From the NCBI GenBank assembly GCA_030674185.1, contig CM060315.1, positions 94,079,058 to 94,143,057 of the forward strand: a DNA stretch of 64,000 bases. The letters are read 5' to 3'. Made by a program: the position numbers and the translations under genes. Origin of the DNA: Monoplex corrugatus. Lineage: Eukaryota > Mollusca > Gastropoda > Littorinimorpha > Ranellidae. The notes beneath the pieces are model-generated. The model searched no databases, was not told the origin of the DNA, and saw only the letters and a program-made list of their open reading frames with translations. Below are positions 21,988 through 33,009 of the stretch, piece by piece; positions within the stretch are counted from its first letter, which is position 1; each line of letters opens with the position of its first letter.

Positions 21988-22349
21988 ATATGATTTACAT
22001 AATCTGTTATGTTTTGTCTCCTTCAAGTCCGCTCTCAAAACTCACCTTTTCTCCTCTGCATAAAATCCTGACCTCACTCAATCCCCTCTGCAGCCTGTCT
22101 CCGCTCGGAGGGGAATCACATTGCAATATATAATTGTATATAATATGCTCTCTATAATTTTCCATTGCTTTTATTCTTTCTCCCCATTTATAGCCGTGTG
22201 CGTGTGTGTGTGTGTGTGTGTGCGTGAGTGCGTGCGTGCGTGTGTGTGTGTTTCAGCGCTTAGATTTGATTTTATCAAGATTTTGCGCTATATAAATATT
22301 GTAATTATTATTATTATTATTATTATATGATTTACATAATCTGTTATGT
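21988..22349 (+). mobile_element. LINE 3'-end insertion with long target-site duplication
   Basis: A 312-bp 5'-truncated copy (22013-22324) of the LINE at 17334-19600: the coding tail, GT run, terminal GCGCTATATAAAT and ATT tail. It is flanked by a perfect direct repeat, ATATGATTTACATAATCTGT plus TATGT, at 21988-22012 and 22325-22349. The first bases overlap the ATT tail, so the true duplication is 22-25 bp. This is a classical target-primed insertion and is young enough to keep its duplication intact. Confidence 0.93.
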
Positions 22350-22574
22350 GCATGTTTTGATGTTCTGCATGCATAATTACATACAAAGGGGATGTAGCAG
22401 GCTTCTGTAGACCTGTGTGTCTTGAGATGGGGGACAACAACATCTCCACTCTTTATGTATCAGGTAGTAACCAGAAACGTTTCAACGCCTACATTTCCAT
22501 TGACAGTTCTGTGTTGTAATCAACCAACTGTGGCCTTGACATGTCTGTTTACCCGTCAGTGTTCAGTGTAACAT
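22350..22574. other. unassigned stretch
   Basis: No feature recognised. The first partial copies of the following array begin near 22555. Confidence 0.35.
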
Positions 22575-24362
22575 TTTGCTGTAGCGTGAATTGTTCACAC
22601 ATGTAACTACCCGACTGTTCACATGTCTGTTCACACATGTAACTACCTGACCTTGGCGTTCACATCTCTGTTCACACATGTAACTACCTGACCTTGGTGT
22701 TCACATGTCTGTTCACACATGTAACTACCTGACCTTGGTGTTCACATGTCTGTTCACACATGTAGCTACCCGACTGTTCACATGTCTGTTCACACATGTA
22801 ACTACCTGACCTTGGCGTTCACATCTCTGTTCACACATGTAACTACCTGACCTTGGTGTTCACATGTCTGTTCACACATGTAACTACCTGACCTTGGTGT
22901 TCACATGTCTGTTCACACATGTAACTACCTGACCTTGGTGTTCACATGTCTGTTCACACATGTAACTACCCGACCTTGGCGTTCACATGTCTGTTCACAC
23001 ATGTAACTACCTGACCTTGGTGTTCACATGTCTGTTCACACATGTAACTACCTGACCTTGGTGTTCACATGTCTGTTCACACATGTAACTACCCGACCTT
23101 GGCGTTCACATGTCTGTTCACACATGTAACTACCTGACCTTGGTGTTCACATGTCTGTTCACACATGTAACTACCTGACCTTGGTGTTCACATGTCTGTT
23201 TACCCATCAGTATTCAGTGTAACATTCTGTTGTAACGTGAATTGTTCACACATGTAACTACCCGACCTTGGCGTTCACATGTTTGTTTCCATTAGTGTTG
23301 AGTTTGACATTGTGTTGTAACGTGGATTGTTCACACATGTAACTACCCGACCATGACGTTCACATGTTTGTTTCCATTAGTGTTGAGTTTGACATTGTGT
23401 TGTAACGTGGATTGTTCACACATGTAACTACCCGACCTTGGCGTTCACATGTTTGTTTCCATTAGTGTTGAGTTTGACATTGTGTTGTAACGTGGATTGT
23501 TCACACATGTAACTACCCGACCATGACGTTCACATGTTTGTTTCCATTAGTGTTGAGTTTGACATTGTGTTGTAACGTGGATTGTTCACACATGTAACTA
23601 CCCGACCATGACGTTCACATGTTTGTTTCCATTAGTGTTGAGTTTGACATTGTGTTGTAACGTGGATTGTTCACACATGTAACTACCCGACCATGACGTT
23701 CACATGTTTGTTTCCATTAGTGTTGAGTTTGACATTGTGTTGTAACGTGGATTGTTCACACATGTAACTACCCGACCATGACGTTCACATGTTTGTTTCC
23801 ATTAGTGTTGAGTTTGACGTTCTGTTGTAACGTGGATTGTTCACACATGTAACTACCCGACCATGACGTTCACATGTTTGTTTCCATTAGTGTTGAGTTT
23901 GACGTTCTGTTGTAACGTGGATTGTTCACACATGTAACTACCCGACCATGACGTTCACATGTTTGTTTCCATTAGTGTTGAGTTTGACATTGTGTTGTAA
24001 CGTGGATTGTTCACACATGTAACTACCCGACCTTGGCGTTCACATGTTTGTTTCCATTAGTGTTGAGTTTGACATTGTGTTGTAACGTGGATTGTTCACA
24101 CATGTAACTACCCGACCATGACGTTCACATGTTTGTTTCCATTAGTGTTGAGTTTGACATTGTGTTGTAACGTGGATTGTTCACACATGTAACTACCCGA
24201 CCATGACGTTCACATGTTTGTTTCCATTAGTGTTGAGTTTGACGTTCTGTTGTAACGTGGATTGTTCACACATGTAACTACCCGACCATGACGTTCACAT
24301 GTTTGTTTCCATTAGTGTTGAGTTTGACATTGTGTTGTAACGTGGATTGTTCACACATGTGA
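22575..24362. repeat. composite array of 41-bp and 85-bp units
   Basis: The left half is a 41-bp unit (ACATGTAACTACCTGACCTT, GGTGTTCACATGTCTGTTCAC). From about 23190 an 85-bp unit takes over: the 41-bp unit plus an extra 44 bp containing CATTAGTGTTGAGTTTGACA. The two share ACATGTAACTACC and GTTCACATGT, so the longer unit arose from the shorter by insertion and then replaced it. Confidence 0.93.
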
Positions 24363-24397
24363 CTGGTTTTACTTTGTGTAAATCTAGCATGATATTT

Positions 24398-24490
24398 TAA
24401 CCCTTTGACTCCCTCACCCTGTCCACCAGCATCCCACATTGTCAGCCATGACAGCAAAACAAAAACTTAACCCTTTCATTCGCTCACCCA
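24398..24490. repeat. two stray copies of the TTAACCCTT family
   Basis: TTAACCCTTTGACTCCCTCA and TTAACCCTTTCATTCGCTCA, 70 bp apart, related to the arrays at 19760-20230 and 47920-49110. Confidence 0.65.
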
Positions 24491-24590
24491 ATCCAGCAGG
24501 GTGAGAGATGTACTTGCGGCGACAAAAGATACGTTATATGGAGGGCCATGATCTCCAAGGTCATGCAGCAAAGCACATGATGATGATGAG
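24491..24590 (+). mobile_element. RTE-like LINE 3' tail
   Basis: Plus-strand sequence GAGATGTACTTGCGGCGACA through TATGGAGGGCCATGATCTCC and a terminal ATGATGATGATG tail. It matches 40745-40835, which has the same words with small changes. The ATG/GAT tail is usual for RTE-clade elements. Only about 100 bp are present. Confidence 0.55.
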
Positions 24591-25016
24591 TAGAGTAAAT
24601 ATAATGAGTATGATTTATGATTTGATGTGTGCTTGTATACAACTTAAACAGTGCAGAATGTGCTGTTTCAAACACTGAATATCAGACGTGATGCCACAAA
24701 ATGTGCCAGATTGTACAGATTTTAAATCTCTTAAAGCACTGTTCTGGGGAAGTATGCACCAGATCTCGCTACATTTCATCCCCCCCCCCCCCTTCCTTTT
24801 TTTTTCTTTCTTCCTTTCTTTTCTTTTTATTTATTTATATTTTTTCCTTTTCAGTTGTTCCAACCCCAGAAAAAAAGAAAAAAGAAAGGACCATTAGGGA
24901 CGGACAAGACAGCTCTTAAAAACCAATGCGTTCCATGTTCCTCGTGCATGCAAGCAATGGCCATGAAAAAAGAAACAACCCAAAAAATAACACAACAAAA
25001 CTAACAAAACAGACAC

Positions 25017-25047
<31 letters not shown>

Positions 25048-25279
25048 ACCTAAACATGAAGACCAACAACAGCTAAACCATCCTAACCTGTAGTTCTAGT
25101 TCTTTCAGGGCTCTGGATATGTGGCACATTGAAATTAAACATGACGTGCTAAAATACGGAAAGATTTCAAACCACCCCATTGAAATATACGTAATGTTTT
25201 AAATGGAAAATCTTCAGCCATCCTGTCGTCCAGATCTGCACACGCACAAGCAGTTTCCATGACTTGATGGAAAGAGACG
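24591..25279. other. unassigned spacer with simple sequence
   Basis: C-run at 24780-24792 followed by a T-rich pyrimidine tract to about 24855, and (CAA)n at 25019-25046. No gene is seen. Confidence 0.45.
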
Positions 25280-25460
25280 TGTTAATGCTGATGATGGTGG
25301 TGTTTTGGTGATGGTGGTAGTGATGATGATGATGGTGGTGGTGGTGATGATGGTGACGACGGTGATGATGATGATGTGGCAGTGGTGGTGATGATGATGA
25401 AGGCGATGATTATGATGATGGTGATGTCAATGGTGATGATGATGATGATACAAGGTGCTT
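25280..25460. repeat. (GATGGTGGT)n / (GATGAT)n microsatellite
   Basis: Imperfect trinucleotide-based repeat of GAT/GGT steps. An inverted fragment resembling a LINE terminus (GTATAAATAAAATCAAAGCGC, 21 bp apart in style from GCGCTATATAAAT) follows near 25470-25490; the relation is weak. Confidence 0.75.
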
Positions 25461-25765
25461 AAATCTTGCGTATAAATAAAATCAAAGCGCACACTCTTAT
25501 CACTCATTCATTCACTCACAGACAAAAATAACCCCAGGACACGACGCGCATGCACACAGGGAGGGGGGGGGGGGTGAGAGGGGAAAGGTGAGGTCACGCC
25601 GAATGGGTGTAGGTGGGATGAAAGGGGGAAATCAGTGCAGGGCAAAAGAAGAAAAAAAATTGCAAGTTGGACACGAAGAAAGAGTTACGTGACAATTAAG
25701 TCGGTAGGTCTGTACTATTTAGGCTGTACATTTATTGATCAATTTATTTACAGATTTATTCGTTC
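25461..25765. other. unassigned stretch before 27-bp array
   Basis: Contains a G-run (25561-25575). No feature was recognised. Confidence 0.35.
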
Positions 25766-26455
25766 ATGTACAAAAAGGAAAAGACAAATCAGTTATGTAC
25801 AAAAGGGAAAAGACATCAGTTATGTACAAAAGGGAAAAGAATCAGTTATGTACAAAAGGGAAAAGACAGTTATGTACAAAAGGGAAAAGCATCATTATGT
25901 ACAAAAGGGAAAAGACAAACAGTTATGTACAAAAGGGAAAAGACATCAGTTATGTACAAAAGGGAAAAGACATCAGTTATGTACAAAAGGGAAAAGACAT
26001 CAGTTATGTACAAAAGGGAAAAGACATCAGTTATGTACAAAAGGGAAGACATCGTTATGTACAAGGAAAAATCAGTTATGTACAAAAGGGAAAAGACATC
26101 AGTTATGTACAAAAGGAAGAACATTATGTCAAAAAGAAAACATCAGTTATGTACAAAAGGGAAAAGACATCAGTTATGTACAAAAGGGAAAAGACATCAG
26201 TTATGTACAAAAGAGAAAAAACATCAGTTATGTACAAAAGGGAAAAGACAGTTATGTAAAGGGAAAGCTATTACAAAGGGAAAAGACATCAGTTATGTAC
26301 AAAAGGGAAAAGACAGTATTACAAGGGAAAAGAGTTAGTACAAAAGGGAAAAGACAGTTATGTACAATAGGGAAAAGACATCAGTTATGTACAAAAGGGG
26401 AAAAAATCATTTATGTACAATAGGGAAAAGATAACTCGGTTATGTACAGAAGGAA
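25766..26455. repeat. 27-bp tandem array with many indels
   Basis: Unit contains CATCAGTTATGTACAAAAGG plus GAAAAGA. About 26 copies; between 26040 and 26440 many copies have small deletions, so all three frames are open in turn. The indel density contrasts with the clean arrays at 8064 and 29195. Confidence 0.9.
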
Positions 26456-26730
26456 AAGGGCAAACACTGTACTGGTTCTGCTACAAATTCTACAACTGCC
26501 CCCCCCCCCTCCCCACTTCCGCCCCGCCAATTAAAAATCAAAGTTGGGTACGTGTGTAAAAATAGCAGCACTGGCGCCATGCAGATATGGGTGCAAGTGT
26601 ACCTGAATTAGGCCCCTGCACGATCTTGTTTGTTTGTTCCTTTGTTTTTGTTTTTGTGCAAGTGCTGATGTCGATAAGGAAATCATGAACACTGGGTTGT
26701 CTGGCACTCAACTGCCTAAAGCATCGAAAA
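26456..26730. other. unassigned stretch
   Basis: C-run at 26499-26512; otherwise unremarkable. Confidence 0.35.
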
Positions 26731-26960
26731 TCAGTAAACCAATAGGCGTAACTTGGAATGACAGCCAGCGCCATGGTTTTTTGCGGGTCTGGGAAAACCG
26801 CCTGCGCACTTGACGGTCCGACAACTAAAATATATACTTGTTGACCTCATTGGCTGGGAACTCGACGTGTGGAGCGGTGCTGGAGTAGGTTAGAGGCCGA
26901 TTTCAGGGAGCTGCGTTTTGCTGTGCCTGATTACAGATATTTTAACCTGCTGGTGTGTGG
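26731..26960 (+). promoter_or_regulatory. possible promoter region (weak)
   Basis: A CpG-richer island in AT-rich surroundings, with an inverted CCAAT box (ATTGG at 26849-26853) and TATATA nearby (26830-26836). It could serve an untranslated first exon of the ceramide kinase-like gene, whose first visible exon begins at an acceptor (34308), but no first exon could be shown. Confidence 0.18.
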
Positions 26961-27294
26961 AGTGGATGGATAGAGAGGCTGCTGCAACCACAGGTTCTAG
27001 GCGTGGTCTCTTGTGTTTCTGCTTTTGTCTCCTGTGAATCTCCTGGATTGGTTGATTCTTCAGTGTTGTGGTGGGTATTTTCACTTCAGTTCTGCTTTTC
27101 AACTCATTCAGTCATTGTTACTGTTGTTTGGGACGTGGGCGACGTACTTGGCCCTGTTATACTATAGTTAATAGTAGTAGAGATTTGGCTATGTAAGGGT
27201 GCCACTGCCAGAAGTTTTTCAACTGTATGAATAACCAAGTTTTTTTTCCTGAAAAAGACCAGACTAAAGGCTGAATAGCCTAAACCAGTCTGCA

Positions 27295-27475
27295 GCGGTA
27301 TGGTATGGATGGTATGGTATGGTGTGACTGAAAGCGCTTTTCATGTACTGTGTCTGTGACTTCTTGACAGTATGCTGCGAAGCCCTGACACAATGACACA
27401 TACACATATACGTACGTGCGCGCGCGCGCGCAGAAACACACGCACACACACACACACACACACACGCAGAGCAGG
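27295..27475. repeat. simple repeats: GGTAT-type and alternating CG/CA
   Basis: (GGTAT)n-like at 27297-27325. A purine-pyrimidine alternating tract (CGTACGTGCGCGCGCGCGCG then CA steps) lies at 27410-27470, which could adopt Z-DNA. Confidence 0.8.
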
Positions 27476-28240
27476 CGTGATGCTGAGCCTCCAGTTTAAT
27501 TAAGCCTAGATCTTCATTTCGCTCACATTCCGGCAATCAGTTCACGGAGAAAATGGTGTACTTTTCGTCTGCCTTGCAATTGATGTCTTTACTACTTTAG
27601 TCATGGGCGACAGAAACTAGCATACAATTTTCACCGGTAGATAACAGTTTTGAGTTTAGCTCCCTCCTGTTTTTTTTTTGCGTAGGGAAAGTCTATCACG
27701 TTATCTTGGGTCCCTGTCCAAACTCTGGCTTTCCCCCAGACATCAGCTGTGAAAACGGGGTTTCTGCGTGGTACAGGGTTACCGTCAGGGTTGAATCAAA
27801 GATGTTATTAACCATAACGTCTTTGGGTTGAATTAGTATAGAAGTGGTCAAGTCCTGTCGTGTATTCATGCCACAGATCTGCAGGAGCAAAGAGACCTGA
27901 ATAGCATCACATCCGATTCTTAGGGGGAGGGAGAGAGAGAGAGCAGATTTATTCATTTAAGACGGTTTATTCATGTAATAGGCCAATGCCCCTCACGAAG
28001 GGGTACCAATACATAAGCAGCATGATCATTTGACTGAATGACAACCACATCATTATAAAATACCAGTAGTTTGTATTTAATGATACAGCTATAGCTCTAG
28101 TCTTACATTTGTTGTACTTAAATGAAGTGACAGATCCAAAACATGGAGTGAGTGACAGATTAATTTTTTTTTATTATTATTATTTGGATTGTGCATCAAT
28201 GGACTTGTGATGATGCACATGTGTTTCAGTATCCATGCAC
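27476..28240. other. unassigned spacer
   Basis: An 86-codon minus-strand frame at 27696-27956 has no recognisable motif. There is nothing else to report. Confidence 0.3.
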
Positions 28241-28244
28241 CTGA

Positions 28245-28350
28245 GTACACACACACACACTGTGTTTGCATGTGTGTGTATATATATGTGTAGGCCTATG
28301 TGTTTGTATATGACATTATGAGTGTACATGTTTGTGTGTGCGTGTATGTC

Positions 28351-28388
<38 letters not shown>

Positions 28389-28515
28389 TGTGTGTATACA
28401 TTGTGTGTGTGTGCGTGTGTGTGTGTATACATAGTGTGTGTATGTGTGAGTGTTGTGTATATGTGTCACTGTGTGTGTGTGTGTACTCAGAGAGAGAGAG
28501 AGAGACAAGGAGAGA
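28245..28515. repeat. cluster of dinucleotide microsatellites
   Basis: CA/TG runs, a clean (AT)n at 28353-28386, interrupted TG steps, and (AG)n at 28488-28506. All long frames here are low-complexity artefacts. Confidence 0.9.
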
Positions 28516-28869
28516 GAATAACAAATATGCATGCAATATCAGAGGTAGTTATGTACACATATTTTCGAAACATTTGTTTTGTGACAGGCGCTCAGACATG
28601 GAGCATGATCATGATGATTGTAGTAATTGATGGATACAAATGAAAAAAATTTTGGGGAAGCATTCCAGTTTTTGTTTGTTTTTTTTTGTTTTTGATTTTG
28701 TATGCGTCTTGTTTAATCCACACTGTGCAGGTGATAATTTCCTGCGCAGTCTGCATGCTGTGGTGGGTGTGCATGCTGGGTATCAACATATTTTCTTAAG
28801 CTTGCCTCTGACATGACGACTTACACGATCTTTACAAGGATATTTGATGTTCTATATGCATACATACAT

Positions 28870-29590
28870 GCATATGCTCCCCCATGGGAATGCCGGCGGC
28901 TCTTTCAGTTTCAGTGTGAATAGTATCCCCACCTTCTGGAAATTTTGTGCTAGGAATTTCCTCTTTTCTGTCACTCTCTTTATTTCTGCCTTATTCCTTT
29001 GCTTTCTGTCATTTCTTCCTATGATTTTCTGCCTTGCTGGTGCATTCACCTGTATGTGTTCGATAAAGTCTTATGTACTTTTTCTTAGGATTGATAATTG
29101 GGTGTTATATACATGTATTAAGTGCATTTTTAGTTCTAGGGAAGTGAGATATGCGGAAGTAGTTTTAGGTAATTTATGCCTGTTTTTGTATGTTTTGGTG
29201 TCCTTGGATATGTTTATATTTGTTTTGGTGTCCTTGGATATGTTTATATTTGTTTTGGTGTCCTTGGATATGTTTATATTTGTTTTGGTGTCCTTGGATA
29301 TGTTTATATTTGTTTTGGTGTCCTTGGATATGTTTATATTTGTTTTCATGTTTTGGTGTCCTTGGATATGTTTATATTTGTTTTCATGTGTGTTTTTTAA
29401 ATCCCCTGTGTAACAAATTGGACAGAGTGTTCAAGGCCCGATTATGTGCATGAATGCATTGATTTGTGTACTTAATTTTCTTTTCTTTTCTTTTTCCTGT
29501 TGAAGTTTTGTATGTGTTTTGAAGTGGTTATATCCCTGATATGGCTTATGCAGTCAGTTGGGCTTTAAATTAGTTTAATCAACGATAGCA
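28870..29590 (+). mobile_element. dispersed repeat A, copy 1
   Basis: Begins near CCCCCATGGGAATGCCGGCG and continues with CCACCTTCTGGAAATTTTGT, CTTTCTGTCATTTCTTCC and CTGATATGGCTTATGCAGTC. It matches copies at 31880-32495 and 34866-35430 along most of its length. It has no coding capacity. The related copy at 32458-32490 ends in an AATAAC repeat, as tails of LINEs or SINEs do, so a non-autonomous non-LTR retrotransposon is the likeliest identity. This copy alone has an internal 30-bp array. Confidence 0.7.
29195..29390. repeat. 30-bp array inside repeat A, six to seven copies
   Basis: Unit TGTTTTGGTGTCCTTGGATA plus TGTTTATATT. The other two copies of repeat A have a single equivalent (ATTTTAGTGTCCTTAGTTGT at 32209; GTTTCAGTGTCCTTATTTAT at 35162), so the expansion is specific to this copy. 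Confidence 0.92.
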
Positions 29591-30055
29591 ACAATTTGGA
29601 ACAGATGAGTATGTACTAAACACATAGTATTGTATAATACTTCTTGAACAAATTGAGAAAGTTATTGGAGTTACTGGTGTTATTTCAAGAGGGATTAATC
29701 GCGCTCAGACAGCTCCATATGCGCTCCACCAAATCTGCCAGCAATTATCTGACAGATTTCCTGAGCCAACACATTTTCGTACATTGTTCGTGATGTACAT
29801 TTTCGTGCTGTATGGATGAAATGAAGAAAATGGGGCAACTACAACAACAACAGCAATAACAAAAACAACAACAACAAATGTTATGAAAAAGAAAATAAAA
29901 AGTGTGTGTTGTACGGAAGCTAGTCAGTTGAAGTAATCTGTGTGACAGTGCCACTGTTGCCCCTTTTGTGACAGACAAGGTAAAGACCATAATTGACATG
30001 ACCTTTGCACTTAGCCTGCTGAGCTGCCATTAACTACATCCCCTGTTCTGAATTT
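29591..30055. other. unassigned spacer
   Basis: An ACAACA-type run at 29839-29876. No gene was found. Confidence 0.35.
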
Positions 30056-31845
30056 TGCAGTGAAGATATTGTAGTTGTGTGCATAGTGTGCTGAAATTAC
30101 TGCCAGACCAGTTTGTAGTTGTGTTCATAGTGTGCTGAAATTACTGCCAGTTTGTAGTTGTGTGTAGTGTGCTGAAATGACCATTTTGTAGTTGTGTGTA
30201 GTGTGCTGAAATTACTGCCAGTCAGTTTGTAGTTGTATGTAGTGTGCTGAAATTACTGCTAGTTTGTAGTTATGTGCAGTGTGCTGGAATTACTGCCAGT
30301 TTGTAGTTGTTGTTGAAATTACTGCCAGTTTGTAGTTGTGTGTTGAAATTACTGCCAGTTTGTAGTTTGTGTGTTGAAATTACTGCCAGTTTGTGATTAT
30401 GTGCAGTGTGCTGAAATTACTGCCTGTTTGTAGTTGTGTGCAGTGTGCTGAAATTACTGCTGTTTGTAGTTGTGTTTAGTGTGCTGAAATTACTGCCAGT
30501 TTGTAGTTATGTGTAGTGTGCTGAAATTACTGCCTGTTTGTAGTTGTGTGCAGTGTGCTGAAATTACTGCCTGTTTGTAGTTGTGTTTAGTGTGCTGAAA
30601 TTACTGCCAGTTTGTAGTTGTGTGTAGTGTGCTGAAATTACTGCCAGTTTGTAGTTGTGTGTTGAAATTACTGCCAGTTTGTAGTTATGTGTAGTGTGCT
30701 GAAATTACTGCCAGTTTGTAGTTATGTGTAGTGTGCTGAAATTACGGCTAGTTTGTAGTTATGTGTAGTGTGCTGGAATTACTGCCAGTTTGTAGTTATG
30801 TGTAGTGTGCTGAAATTACTGCTAGTTTGTAGTTGTGTGCAGTGTGCTGAAATTACTACCAGTTTGTAGTTTGTGTAGTGTGCTGAAATTACTGCCTGTT
30901 TGTAGTTGTGTGTAGTGTGCTGGAATTACTGCCAGTTTGTAGTTATGTGTAGTGTGCTGAAATTACTGCCAGTTTGTAGTTATGTGTGGTGTGCTGAAAT
31001 TACTGCCAGTTTGTAGTTGTGTGTAGTGTGCTGAAATTACTGCCAGTTTGTAGTTGTGTGTTGAAATTACTGCCAGTTTGTAGTTATGTGTAGTGTGCTG
31101 AAATTACTGCCAGTTTGTAGTTATGTGTAATGTGCTGAAATTACTGCCAGTTTGTAGTTATGTGTAATGTGCTGAAATTACTGCCAGTTTGCAGTTATGT
31201 GTAGTGTGCTGAAATTACTGCTAATTTGTAGTTGTGTGTAGTGTGCTGGAATTACTGCCAGTTTGTAGTTGTGTGCAGTGTGCTGAAATTACTGCCAGTT
31301 TGCAGTTGTGTGTGTAGTGTGCTGAAATTACTGCCTGTTTGTAGTTGTGTGTTTAGTGTGCTGAAATTACTGCCAGTTTGTAGCTGTGTGTGTAGTGTGC
31401 TGAAATTACTGCCTGTTTGTAGTTGTGTGTGCAGTGTGCTGAAATTACCAGTTTGTAGTTGTGTGTGTAGTGTGCTGAAATTACTGCCAGATTGTAGTTG
31501 TGTGTAGTGTGCTGAAATTACTGCCTGTTTGTAGTTGTGTATGTAGTGTGCTGAAATTACTGCCAGTTTGTAGTTGTGTGTGTAGTGTGCTGAAATTACC
31601 AGTTTGTAGTTGTGTGTAGTGTGCTGAAATTACTGCCAGTTTGTAGTTGTGTGTAGTGTGCTGAAATTACCAGTTTGTAATTGTGTATGTAGTGTGCTGA
31701 AATTACTGCCAGTTTGTAGTTGTGTGTAGTGTGCTGAAATTACCAGTTTGTAGTTTTGTGCAGTGTGCTGAAATTACTACCAGTTTGTAGTTGTGTGTAG
31801 TGTGCTGAAATTACTGCCTGTTTGTAGTTCTGTTTAGGGTTTGTT
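30056..31845. repeat. 37-bp tandem array, about 48 copies
   Basis: Unit contains GTAGTGTGCTGAAATTACTG then CCAGTTTGTAGTTGTGT. Copies vary in length through loss or gain of GTGT, CTGCC and AGTGTGC blocks. Confidence 0.93.
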
Positions 31846-31874
31846 CAACAGCAGTTTATTACATGTGGTCAGCG

Positions 31875-32495
31875 CCATATTGGCTCCATCACGGTCTGTC
31901 TGTGGTGATGCTGGGCTCTTTCAGTAGAAATAGTGTCCTTGCCTTCTGAAAATTCTCTGCTAGAGATTTCCTGTCTTCTGTCACTCTATTTCTGCCTTGC
32001 TCCTTTGCTTTCTGTCATTTCTTTCTATCATTTTCTGCTTTGCTGGTCTGTTCACCTGTATGTATAAAGCCTCTCATACTTTCTCTTAGGATTGATGATA
32101 CATTTTCTCTTAGGATTGATAATTGGGTGCATGTATTAAATGCATTTTGGGCTGTAGGGAAACGTGATGTGCGGCAGCAGTTTTAGGTAATCTGGGCCTG
32201 TTTTTATACATTTTAGTGTCCTTAGTTGTGTTTATATTTGTATTCAGGTTTAATTTTTTTTAAATCCCCTGTGTGATAAATTGGAAGGAGTGGTGAACGC
32301 CAGAGGCATATCCTTAAGTTATGCGCACGAATGCGTTGATATGTGTATGTAATTTTCTTTTCCAGTTGTTCGTTTTTTGTCCTGCGAGGTATGGTGTACA
32401 TTTTGAGATGGTTTGAGCCATGATACGGCTCTGCGCAATCAGTTGGGCTTTAAGCAGCAATAACAATAACAATAACAATATCAATAATAATTTGC
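31875..32495 (+). mobile_element. dispersed repeat A, copy 2
   Basis: Same order of segments as copy 1 (GATGCTGGGCTCTTTCAGTA; CTTTCTGTCATTTCTTTC; GAGCCATGATACGGCTCTGC), ending in (AATAAC)n at 32458-32490. The terminal microsatellite supports a retroposon origin. Confidence 0.7.
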
Positions 32496-33008
32496 CAATA
32501 GTTATCATGCAGAGTCCTTGAGCCTGCACAAAAGCATTCACACAGGCAAGATCTTAAAATGGAAAGAGGTGAGCAGTAAGAGGGTGGTGTGAAGGAGAAA
32601 GTGGGGCGGACTGTTCATTAGAATAACAAGAGCATTAACTCTTTGTCTGTATTCAGATAAGTGTGGTGGTGGTGGTGGTGGGGGAAGAAATGGGACAGGC
32701 TGTCAAACAAACATCACCAGAATAACAAGAACATTAACTCTTGTTTTTTTCAGATAAACTGTAGTGTAGGCCATAGGCACATCTATCTGTTACTGAGGTA
32801 GCTATAGGATACCTTGCGTAAACAAAATTCATGGTGCATGGTTCCCAGGTTGTGTGCAAAAATAAGGGGTACAGTTCTGTGCAGCCTAAAGTGCAAATGT
32901 ACCCTTAGACAATCTTTGAGTACTGTGTGCATGAACGCTGTTCTTATAGCCAGTGCAGTGGGTTAGTGTGTGTGTGTGTCAGTGTATGTTGGCCTAGTGA
33001 CACTGATT
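32496..33008. other. spacer with a duplicated acceptor-like segment
   Basis: Two related segments about 100 bp apart, AGAATAACAAGAGCATTAAC at 32619 and AGAATAACAAGAACATTAAC at 32720. The second leads into TGTTTTTTTCAG (32742-32753), a strong-looking splice acceptor. A GGT repeat sits at 32663-32680. An untranslated exon of the gene downstream is possible but unproven. Confidence 0.3.
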
Positions 33009-33009
33009 C

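Noticed and set aside
25635..26423. Lys-rich repeat proteins near 25.6-26.4 kb
   Set aside because: 27-bp array with indels; the same peptide appears in all three frames.
27696..27956. 86-codon minus-strand frame as an exon
   Set aside because: No recognisable family and no clear splice signals.
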